Notes under the pieces: generated by a model
The model's input: the letters and a program-made list of their open reading frames with translations, nothing else
Told to the model about the DNA's origin: nothing
Database searches by the model: none
Made by a program: the position numbers and the translations under genes
Shown here: in pieces, positions 7,664 to 12,486 of the stretch
Layout of the letters: each line of letters begins with the position of its first letter
Position numbering within the stretch: position 1 is the first letter of the stretch
Assembly (NCBI GenBank): GCA_004553715.1
Contig: SFKP01000025.1
Span: forward strand, 1-12,486
Length of the DNA stretch: 12,486 nucleotides
Source of the DNA: Clostridiales bacterium
GTDB taxonomy: Bacteria; Bacillota; Clostridia; TANB77; CAG-508
Direction of reading: 5' to 3'

Positions 7664-8279
7664 ATGAATGATTGTCCTGTAATTATTGGAATCGCTGGTG
7701 GAACAGGTTCTCGGAAAGAGTACCCTTGCAGATAACATAAGAAAAGAATTTGAAAATAACATTACAATAATATCACATGATTACTATTATAAAGATCATC
7801 CGGACCTTACTTTTGATGAAAGAAAAAAATTAAACTACGATCATCCAGATGCATTTGAAACAGATTTATTGCTTAACCATTTAAAGCATTTAAAAAATGG
7901 TGAAATAATTTTTAGGCCAAGCTATTCATTTGTAGAACATAAAAGAGAAACTAAAACTGTTGAAGTTGTTCCAAAAAAAGTTATTCTTGTCGATGGTATT
8001 TTAATATTTGAAAATAAAGCTCTTAGAGATATGATGGATATTAAAATATATGTAGATACTGATGCAGACATTAGATTTATAAGAAGATTGCTTCGTGATG
8101 TTCAAGATAGAGGTCGTACTTTAGATTCTGTTATTGAGCAATACTGTACTACTGTAAAACCAATGCATGAACAGTTTGTTGAACCTAGTAAAAAATATGC
8201 TGATATAATCGTTCCTGAAGGTGGTTATAACAATGTAGCATTAAATATGATTATTGAAAAAATAAGAAGTATAATTTAA
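7664..8279 (+). CDS. udk: uridine kinase, needs a +1 frameshift at a CGG codon inside the P-loop
   Basis: Phosphorylates uridine and cytidine to UMP and CMP in pyrimidine salvage. The ATG (7664-7666) follows GGAGG (7648-7652) by 11 bases. Reading gives MNDCPVIIGIAGGTGS and then CGG at codon 17 (7712-7714); staying in frame would end at a TAA seven codons later. Skipping the C gives GGA AAG AGT ACC, completing the Walker A motif GGTGSGKST, and the frame then runs on to 8279. The product is 204 aa, the normal length. Further family marks are SHDYYYKD, NYDHPDAFETDLL, RPSYSF, VILVDGILIFEN and the lid RRLLRDVQDRGRT. Without the shift no kinase could be made, because the P-loop itself is split. The gene is monocistronic, with its own promoter and terminator. 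Confidence 0.93.
7712..7715 (+). other. +1 frameshift site in udk (CGG-A)
   Basis: Context is GGT TCT CGG AAA GAG. Skipping the C gives TCT GGA AAG AGT (S-G-K-S). The Gly is invariant in Walker A motifs, so the identity of the skipped base and of the decoded residue is well constrained here. Confidence 0.85.
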
Positions 8280-8288
8280 AAAGTTTTT

Positions 8289-8318
8289 AAGCTATTAACG
8301 AAAGTTAATAGCTTTTTT
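8289..8318 (+). terminator. intrinsic terminator of udk
   Basis: A perfect 11-bp stem AAGCTATTAAC (8289-8299) / GTTAATAGCTT (8304-8314) with a GAAA tetraloop is followed by a run of T. It begins 9 bases after the udk stop and separates udk from the cotJ operon. Confidence 0.93.
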
Positions 8319-8381
8319 CACCTTTACCCTCTTTCCCTCATAAATTATATTATATAGTTTTTTAAAAAGGAGGAATTAAAT

Positions 8382-8736
8382 ATGTATAGGAATTACAATT
8401 TAAGACATTGTAACTCTGAAAGTAATGCTAACCTTAATGCAAATGATGAATATATAGAAAATTCTTGTGCTAATGTTAGTAATACTCTAGATATAGAATA
8501 TGATGAATGTGCTTGCGGATATGATAGTTATAACATGTTCCCAGAAAACCCGGTTTTACGGACAAAGTTATGTACCTATTCAAAGAATGTCTAACACTTT
8601 TATTCCATCTGTTGGTCTAAAAATGGGAACCATTTTTCCAGAACTTGTTAGCCCTTATATGCCTTGCCAATCATGTGCAGAACATCAATATCTTGTAGCT
8701 ACAAATAGTATTAAGGAGGGATGCAATAAATGTTAG
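8382..8736 (+). CDS. cotJA: spore coat-associated protein CotJA, needs a +1 frameshift at a CGG codon
   Basis: A small protein of the inner spore coat, encoded with CotJB and the catalase-like CotJC. AAAAAGGAGG lies 8 bases before the ATG. The first frame gives a poorly conserved, Asn/Cys-rich N-terminus to MFPENPVL, then CGG at codon 60 (8559-8561); staying in frame ends 11 codons later. Skipping the C continues with GQSYVPIQRMSNTFIPSVGLKMGTIFPELVSPYMPCQS, the conserved CotJA core (Y-V-P and G-T-I-F-P-E-L). The joined product is 117 aa. Its stop overlaps the cotJB start by 7 bases, which implies translational coupling in the shifted frame. No clear sporulation-sigma promoter could be assigned in the 60 bases upstream; CATAAATT at 8339-8346 loosely resembles a sigma-E -10. 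Confidence 0.85.
8559..8562 (+). other. +1 frameshift site in cotJA (CGG-A)
   Basis: Context is GTT TTA CGG ACA AAG. Skipping the C gives TTA GGA CAA AGT TAT GTA (L-G-Q-S-Y-V). A single-base change elsewhere nearby (for example one T in the GTTTTA run) could also restore the frame, so this site is less constrained than those in udk and ruvC. Confidence 0.65.
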
Positions 8737-9077
8737 GAAATAATAGAAATTGCAATTGCAGTAATACTAATCAAACTGATTCTGTTGCTGACATGTTCGA
8801 AAATTGCTCTGAAAGAGAAAGATTGCAGTCTTCAATGCTTATGGAAATAAAATCTCTTAATTTTGCAGTTGTTGAACTTGCTTTATATTTAGACACTCAT
8901 CCAGATGACCAAAAGGCTTTATGTTTGCACAATAAATATAGCAATCAGCTAAAAGAATTAAAAGATAAATACCAAAAAATATTTGGTCCTTTAGATTTTT
9001 ATTTCCCTTGCAATAAGTGGAGATGGCTTGAGGAACCTTGGCCTTGGGAAAGGAGGATAAACAATGTGGACTTATAA
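8730..9077 (+). CDS. cotJB: spore coat protein CotJB
   Basis: Second gene of the cotJ spore-coat operon. It is 115 aa: a variable Asn/Cys-rich start, then the conserved block ERERLQSSMLMEIKSLNFAVVELALYLDTHPDDQKAL, and the typical C-terminal block FGPLDFYFPCNKWRWLEEPWPWE (about 84-106). AAGGAGGG lies about 9 bases before the ATG, inside the end of cotJA. The ATG overlaps the cotJA stop (ATGTTAG), and the 3' end overlaps cotJC by 14 bases, so all three are tightly coupled. The frame is intact. Confidence 0.93.
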   Translation: MLGNNRNCNCSNTNQTDSVADMFENCSERERLQSSMLMEIKSLNFAVVELALYLDTHPDDQKALCLHNKYSNQLKELKDKYQKIFGPLDFYFPCNKWRWLEEPWPWERRINNVDL

Positions 9078-9270
9078 TAAAGTATTAGAATACCCTATTA
9101 ATATAAAATGTTCAAATCCTACACTTGCTAAATTTATTATTTCGCAATATGGTGGTCCTGACGGAGAGCTTGGTGCATCTCTTAGATATTTATCACAAAG
9201 ATTTAATATGCCAGACCAAAAATCTAAAGCCATTTTAAATGATATTGGTACAGAAGAATTAGCACCATGA
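9064..9270 (+). pseudogene. cotJC: cotJC 5' part, interrupted by the integrated element
   Basis: CotJC is a manganese-catalase-like protein of the spore coat. The 68 visible residues MWTYNKVLEYPINIKCSNPTLAKFIISQYGGPDGELGASLRYLSQRFNMPDQKSKAILNDIGTEELAP match its N-terminus closely as far as GTEELA, where the family normally continues with His-Leu-Glu and more than 100 further residues. Here it runs into foreign sequence and stops at TGA 9268-9270. The ribosome binding site AAAGGAGGA is good, and the gene overlaps cotJB. The break lies right beside an inverted repeat and a large serine recombinase, so this is an insertion rather than decay. The remaining part should lie beyond the right end of the element. 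If the element excises during sporulation, the gene would be made whole. Confidence 0.85.
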
Positions 9271-9317
9271 TGTTGTCAATAGTCAAAGACAGAGATTACA
9301 ACTTTAACTATTGACTG
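9262..9317. repeat. putative attL: cotJC junction plus inverted repeat
   Basis: Perfect 9-bp arms GTCAATAGT (9275-9283) and ACTATTGAC (9307-9315) are followed inward by AAAG (9285-9288) / CTTT (9302-9305). They lie a few bases from the cotJC break and 10 bases from the recombinase stop codon. No T-tract follows on either strand, so a recombinase binding site is more likely than a terminator. The crossover core would be within about 9262-9275. Confidence 0.55.
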
Positions 9318-9324
9318 TAAGATA

Positions 9325-10884
9325 TTAGATTTTAGGTATTTTAGGATATATATGTAATTCAAAATTGGTAGGGTCTGAATCTTTTTTTATAGCTTTTTCT
9401 GTTTTTAAATATGTAACTTTAGCAATTATACTTTTTAATAAAATATTTTTATCTTCAGCTGTTTCTAACTTATAATACAAATCTATAACATTTTCTAACT
9501 TAGGTATTATTGTTTCTTTTTTATTTTGCATTTCATTATTTCTATCTAAAAGTTCAGTGTATTCTTTTAGTTTGTTTTCTAAACTTTCAATATTTTCTTT
9601 TATAGATTTAGAACGATTTATAAATTCCTCTTTGCTATAAATGCTATTTTCTAAAAAGTCATAGATTTTATTAAGTTTATTATTTTCTTTTTCTAATTCT
9701 TTTTTTGTAGTTGAAATAGACTGTTCTATTATCTTATTATTATCTATACTTGAATTGTCTTTTATCTCATAATTTACTTTGTAATTTTCGAGCCATATTT
9801 TTAAAGATTCAATTATTTTATTTTCTACAATATAAAGTTTAGAACTTACATTATCACATTTTGAATTTGAGCACATAAGAGTAGCAGGTTTATCAGCTTT
9901 GTTATAAGGTCGCCTTTGCATAGGTTTGCCACATTTTTCGCAAAATACTAAACCAACTAATGGATTTTGAACTATATTGTTATGTTTTACCTTGGGAGTA
10001 TTTTGTTTTCTTTTTTCTTGAACTAAATCCCATGTTTTAGTATCAATAATAGGTTCATGTAATCCATCATAAATTAAATATTCTTGGTTACGGGGTCTAC
10101 TAATTATAAGATGTCCATTTTTCGTTTTCTTTTTTTGTTTTCTTCTATTCCAAACAATTTTACCAATATATGTAGGATTAGATAGAATATCTTTCACAGA
10201 AGAAATAGTCCATTCATCTGAAATTCTAGGTTTTAAATTCATAGTGTTTAATCGTTTGACAAGTGAATTTATAGTATTACTTTCAAAAGCATATAATCTA
10301 AAAATTTCTTTAACAATTGGTGCTTCATTTTGATTTATAGATAAGGTATAGCCTTTTGAATCTTTTAATTTAACTCTATCATAACCAAAAGGAGCAATAT
10401 TGCCAACAAACTTACCTTCAGAAACAGAAATCTCACGACCTCTTTGTAAACGTCTATTGATTGTCTTATATTCTCTTCTAGACATAAATAAGCCAAATTC
10501 AAAATATTCTTCGTCAAATTCATTATCTGGGTCATAAGTTTTAACGGGTGTAATAATTTTGGTATGAGAATATTTAAAAGCTTTTGAAACTCTACCTTGA
10601 TCAGCTGTATCACCACGAGCAAGTCTTTCTACTTCAACAACTAAAACACCAGTCCATTTTTCATTTTCAACATCTTTTAGAAGTTTTTGCATTTCTTTTC
10701 TTTCACTAATAGTTTCACCACTTACAACTTCTCTATAGATTTTACCAATAGTTAAGTTTCGAGTTAAAGCTAAAGTAGTTAAGATTTTTTCATGCCTTGC
10801 TAAAGTTTCGCCTTCACCATATTTTTCAGATTCTATATCTTCTCTTGATTTTCTTAAATATATTGCATATGTGCCATTTTGCAC
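9325..10884 (-). CDS. large serine recombinase (site-specific integrase)
   Basis: Cuts and rejoins att sites through a phosphoserine intermediate. It is 519 aa. The resolvase domain (about 5-150) has the nucleophile Ser13 in YLRKSRED and VLVVEVERLARGDTADQGRV (80-99). The recombinase DNA-binding domain (about 155-290) has APFGYDRV, LVKRLN and LSNPTYIGKIVWNRRK. A zinc ribbon follows with Cys315/Cys318 (CEKCG) and Cys338/Cys343. A long coiled coil (about 381-450) is typical of this family and controls att-site pairing. The start is GTG (10882-10884) with AAAGGAGG close upstream. It is transcribed toward the cotJC junction and ends 10 bases from the inverted repeat. It looks intact, has no in-frame CGG, and its codon use resembles the host operon. 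It is probably co-transcribed with the 45-aa gene. Confidence 0.95.
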   Translation of the reverse strand: MQNGTYAIYLRKSREDIESEKYGEGETLARHEKILTTLALTRNLTIGKIYREVVSGETISERKEMQKLLKDVENEKWTGVLVVEVERLARGDTADQGRVSKAFKYSHTKIITPVKTYDPDNEFDEEYFEFGLFMSRREYKTINRRLQRGREISVSEGKFVGNIAPFGYDRVKLKDSKGYTLSINQNEAPIVKEIFRLYAFESNTINSLVKRLNTMNLKPRISDEWTISSVKDILSNPTYIGKIVWNRRKQKKKTKNGHLIISRPRNQEYLIYDGLHEPIIDTKTWDLVQEKRKQNTPKVKHNNIVQNPLVGLVFCEKCGKPMQRRPYNKADKPATLMCSNSKCDNVSSKLYIVENKIIESLKIWLENYKVNYEIKDNSSIDNNKIIEQSISTTKKELEKENNKLNKIYDFLENSIYSKEEFINRSKSIKENIESLENKLKEYTELLDRNNEMQNKKETIIPKLENVIDLYYKLETAEDKNILLKSIIAKVTYLKTEKAIKKDSDPTNFELHIYPKIPKI

Positions 10885-10900
10885 ATTTCCTCCTTTCTTT

Positions 10901-10951
10901 GTAATTTGTCTTTAACTTGTAAGCATTATATATAAAATTTGGACAAATTAC
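10901..10951. repeat. 10-bp inverted repeat upstream of the recombinase gene
   Basis: Arms GTAATTTGTC (10901-10910) and GACAAATTAC (10942-10951) are perfect complements 31 bases apart, between the 45-aa stop and the recombinase ribosome binding site. They could be a binding site for a regulator (or for the recombinase itself), or an RNA hairpin that affects recombinase translation. Confidence 0.4.
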
Positions 10952-11085
10952 AATAAAAGAGATTTGTTTATTAAATTAATTATAATGTTATCTATATATT
11001 CTTTTTGTGTAACAATATTTTCTACTATATAATCATCATAGAACTTTATTTTTGTATTTTCTAAAGTGTATTCTTCTAATATCAT
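10948..11085 (-). CDS. small protein upstream of the recombinase (45 aa)
   Basis: The ATG at 11083-11085 to the TAA at 10948-10950 gives MILEEYTLENTKIKFYDDYI followed by VENIVTQKEYIDNIIINLIN and KSLLL. A GAGG lies about 8 bases upstream. It is on the same strand as, and about 60 bases before, the recombinase. Small acidic proteins of this size and form are often found just upstream of large serine recombinases in Firmicutes elements, as far as I recall, but no function is assigned. A recombination directionality factor is one possibility. The low GC of the whole area means a chance open frame cannot be excluded. Confidence 0.5.
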   Translation of the reverse strand: MILEEYTLENTKIKFYDDYIVENIVTQKEYIDNIIINLINKSLLL

Positions 11086-11226
11086 ATAATCGCCTCATTT
11101 AACTTTATGAGAAAAGCATAAATAAATGCTTGTGTTAGAGCTTTAGCTCTTACAAAGCAGTATATGCAATGTAAATGCAAAAATACCCAAGACAGGCTTG
11201 TCTTGAGCAAATTTATATTTTTCTAT
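11086..11226 (-). promoter_or_regulatory. structured leader of the recombinase operon
   Basis: The roughly 140-base leader read from the promoter at 11233-11261 holds three hairpins in series. CAAGACA/TGTCTTG (11188-11194 with 11199-11205, 7 bp) is followed on the minus strand by GGTATTTTTGC, so it resembles a weak attenuator. GTTAGAGCT/AGCTCTTAC (11134-11142 with 11145-11153) has one mismatch. AAGCAT/ATGCTT (11114-11119 with 11126-11131) lies last. I recognise no named riboswitch; regulation of the recombinase by attenuation is inference. Confidence 0.4.
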
Positions 11227-11232
11227 GCTAAC

Positions 11233-11261
11233 ATTATATGATGGGCGATTTATAAAATCAA
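11233..11261 (-). promoter_or_regulatory. sigma-A-type promoter of the recombinase operon
   Basis: On the minus strand TTGATT (11256-11261) and TATAAT (11233-11238) are 17 bases apart, a near-consensus promoter. It diverges from the promoter of the 234-aa gene. Confidence 0.7.
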
Positions 11262-11272
11262 TTCCATTTTAT

Positions 11273-11301
11273 TTCCCTTTTTTCTAGATTTATGGTATAA
11301 T
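11273..11301 (+). promoter_or_regulatory. promoter of the 234-aa gene
   Basis: TATAAT (11296-11301) has an extended -10 TG at 11293-11294; the -35 (TTCCCT at 11273-11278, 17 bases away) is weak. The start of transcription would be about 15 bases before the start codon. Confidence 0.6.
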
Positions 11302-11321
11302 TTATATGAGAGGTGATATTA

Positions 11322-12026
11322 ATGAAAAAACAAGAAATAAAAAATATATTAATGTCAATGAGAACTCAAGAAAACGATACACTAATTAACAATTTACTAG
11401 GAAAAATAGATATGATGGATGAGAAATCATTTCAAACAGCTTTAGAGAAAGTTGGTAACAATGAAGAAGGTGTTAGGAAATTTTTTGAAAGCAAATTATC
11501 TGAAAGACATCATAATCAAAGTGAAGAAAAATTTCCAATTAATGATATGTTTACATATGGTATATCTGGAAATTGTATTCATCTTCATTTACCCGGTGAT
11601 TTACATCAAATGTTAGCAAAAAAAGGACTTTCTGGTACAATAAACACTGTAAATCTACAATTACTAGATGCAATAGATAAAATAAAACAATTAAGAGATA
11701 ATGGTTTTTATAGATTTCAAGGGAAAGATAGTATTTATATGATATCTCCAATATTAATTGGAAGAGAAATGAAATTTTTAGATAGTATGGATTTTCAAAC
11801 ACAATTATATAGAAAAAAAGATTTAAATGATGATAAATTTATAGAAGAACATACAGAAGCTAGATTAGCTACTCAGATTTTTGGTAAAGATAAAAATGTA
11901 GGAACTGCATCAATTAAATTTGAAACAATTTCTTCTAAAGAATGGCAAGAAAAGAAGAGAGAAAAAATCCAAGAATTTGCAAAAAAAGGTATTACTTTGC
12001 AAGAAAACGCTCCAACTAAAGAATAA
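11322..12026 (+). CDS. element-borne protein of unknown function (234 aa)
   Basis: ATG 11322-11324 is preferred because GAGAGGTGAT (11308-11317) is well placed before it; a GTG three codons upstream (11313) overlaps that site. The N-terminal about 80 residues are charged and helical. The central block FTYGISGNCIHLHLPGDLHQML (about 80-101) is followed by helices and FYRFQGKDSIYMISPIL. I recall the Y-G-I-S-G-x-x-I-H-L-H-L signature from hypothetical proteins of Clostridia, often of related length, but know no function. The C-terminus is Lys/Glu-rich. It has its own promoter and is followed by a long hairpin. It contains no in-frame CGG. It could be a cargo or maintenance gene of the element. 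Confidence 0.85.
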   Translation: MKKQEIKNILMSMRTQENDTLINNLLGKIDMMDEKSFQTALEKVGNNEEGVRKFFESKLSERHHNQSEEKFPINDMFTYGISGNCIHLHLPGDLHQMLAKKGLSGTINTVNLQLLDAIDKIKQLRDNGFYRFQGKDSIYMISPILIGREMKFLDSMDFQTQLYRKKDLNDDKFIEEHTEARLATQIFGKDKNVGTASIKFETISSKEWQEKKREKIQEFAKKGITLQENAPTKE

Positions 12027-12048
12027 CATATCCTTATAAAATAATTCT

Positions 12049-12131
12049 AATGTGCTTTTTAAAATCAAGCCAAGGTTAAAATGAATGTGATATCTCACAA
12101 CCTTGACTTGATTTTAAAAGCGCATTGTTTT
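12049..12131 (+). terminator. very long imperfect hairpin, probable terminator of the 234-aa gene
   Basis: Arms 12049-12077 and 12099-12126 pair over about 26 positions (one bulge, one G-U, one mismatch). An inner stem TGTGA (12086-12090) / TCACA (12095-12099) forms the tip. GTTTTT follows at 12127-12131. It is much longer than the other terminators here and may be a two-way terminator or a relic repeat. Confidence 0.6.
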
Positions 12132-12486
12132 TCAATTAGAGGAGGATTTAAGGATAAGTATATGTGTATTCAAAATTGGGTGAACTAAAGTGAACTCTTA
12201 AGGCAGGAAAATGATACTTAACACATCAGCCAAACACATAGAAGGACCAGCCTTCTAGTATTAATCAACAAACAAATAATTTATGCAAAAATGATGCAAA
12301 AATTCACCGAATGAACTACTAAAAAATGCCCATCATAGTGTTAAAGTTCACTTGGTGTACTTGGAATTTATGAAAATTTAGCACAAAGTATGTCAATGAT
12401 TTTTGAAAATGTCCCAAAAAATTTTAAACATAAGCCCTAAAAATCTAATTTTTTAGGGTTAGTTTTTTGGGTCAGGGTACTTGAGT
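12127..12486. other. non-coding, repeat-rich tail of the element portion
   Basis: No convincing gene is seen in this stretch of 360 bases. It contains GTGAACT twice at ten-base spacing (12180-12186, 12190-12196) and an inverted copy of AAGTGAACT at 12345-12353. There is also a perfect 7-bp hairpin TAGAAGG/CCTTCTA (12239-12245 with 12251-12257), ATGCAAAAA twice in tandem (near 12283 and 12294), and a terminator-like hairpin at the end. The layout resembles a protein-binding or regulatory region or a structured RNA rather than coding DNA. Confidence 0.4.
12435..12467 (+). terminator. terminator-like hairpin
   Basis: CCCTAAAAA (12435-12443) and TTTTTAGGG (12450-12458) form a perfect 9-bp stem with a 6-base loop, followed by TTAGTTTTTT. 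With no gene directly upstream, it may end a non-coding transcript from 12127-12434. Confidence 0.55.

Larger units (their letters stand above)
9262..12486. mobile_element. serine-recombinase integrative element inserted in cotJC (left end; right end outside window)
   Basis: The left boundary is where cotJC homology ends (about 9262-9267). Inside are an att-like inverted repeat, a large serine recombinase on the minus strand, a 45-aa protein, divergent promoters, a 234-aa protein and a structured non-coding tail. No remaining cotJC sequence appears before 12486, so the element is longer than 3.2 kb. No replication, capsid or conjugation genes are seen in this part, so its class (prophage, integrative element or small intervening element) cannot be told. 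Confidence 0.8.

Noticed and set aside
2292..8562. Reading the four split genes as sequencing errors or pseudogenes
   Set aside because: All four breaks are one extra C directly before GG, in coding sense on both strands, always in codon phase, outside homopolymers, in otherwise intact and mostly essential genes. Random errors or decay would not give this. Raw reads are still needed to exclude a systematic artefact.
8500..8736. Separate gene starting at ATG 8500 for the conserved CotJA core
   Set aside because: It has no ribosome binding site and its first 20 residues are unlike CotJA. The strong site and natural N-terminus are at 8382, joined through the CGG shift.
9262..9325. Inverted repeat at 9275-9315 as a transcription terminator for the recombinase
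   Set aside because: The stem is interrupted by a loop of over 20 bases and is not followed by a T-run on either strand.
12162..12188. Short frame MCIQNWVN after AAGGATA as a gene or leader peptide
   Set aside because: Only eight codons, no downstream gene to regulate in the window, and no other support.
12240..12310. Possible C-terminus of a tyrosine integrase (frame ending AKMMQKFTE)
   Set aside because: The open stretch is short and the upstream sequence does not hold integrase motifs; the ending alone is too weak.
1..12486. tRNA, rRNA or CRISPR arrays
   Set aside because: No cloverleaf-like sequences with a conserved T-loop, no rRNA segments and no regularly spaced repeats were seen on either strand.

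Overview
The window is AT-rich DNA from a low-GC, Gram-positive, spore-forming bacterium, most likely an uncultured gut-type Clostridia. The reasons are the cotJA-cotJB-cotJC spore-coat operon, a murB-yvcK cell-wall block, strong AGGAGG-type ribosome binding sites and A/T-rich codon use. A firmer taxonomic placement is not possible from the sequence alone.

Layout. 1-1210: a small two-TM protein (minus strand) and an orphan 176-aa gene (plus strand) with its own promoter, a structured leader and a perfect terminator; this gene has less AT-biased codons than its neighbours. 1215-7469 (minus strand): one long operon read right to left, murB - yvcK - glycogen-debranching-type glucosidase - ruvC - holA - a 57-aa membrane protein. 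7470-7663: divergent promoters. 7664-8279 (plus): uridine kinase gene udk with a terminator. 8382-9270 (plus): cotJA, cotJB and the first part of cotJC. cotJC is cut off at about 9265 by an integrated element. 9266-12486 (runs out of the window): the element, with an inverted-repeat att-like site, a large serine recombinase, a 45-aa protein, a structured leader, a 234-aa protein of unknown function, a very long terminator-like hairpin and a structured non-coding tail.

Main observation. Four genes (holA, ruvC, udk, cotJA) are each split by exactly one +1 frameshift, and all four breaks fall on an in-frame CGG codon. In each case skipping the C and reading the next three bases (GGA or GGG, Gly) restores the full-length protein. 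In ruvC this restores the Gly of the T-G-Y motif, and in udk the Gly of the P-loop GSGKS. The sites lie on both DNA strands but always in the coding sense. CGG also occurs about fifteen times straddling codon boundaries, yet in frame it is found in only one other place, the orphan 176-aa gene at 988. This pattern is hard to explain by sequencing error or gene decay. It suggests that CGG is unassigned or starved in this organism and acts as a +1 frameshift (or four-base CGGN) signal. This is inference from one window; genome-wide and proteomic tests are given in the findings.

Second observation. The serine-recombinase element sits inside cotJC, like the intervening elements known in other sporulation genes (skin in sigK, SPbeta in spsM). 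cotJC may therefore be rebuilt by excision during sporulation, but the right end of the element is outside the window.
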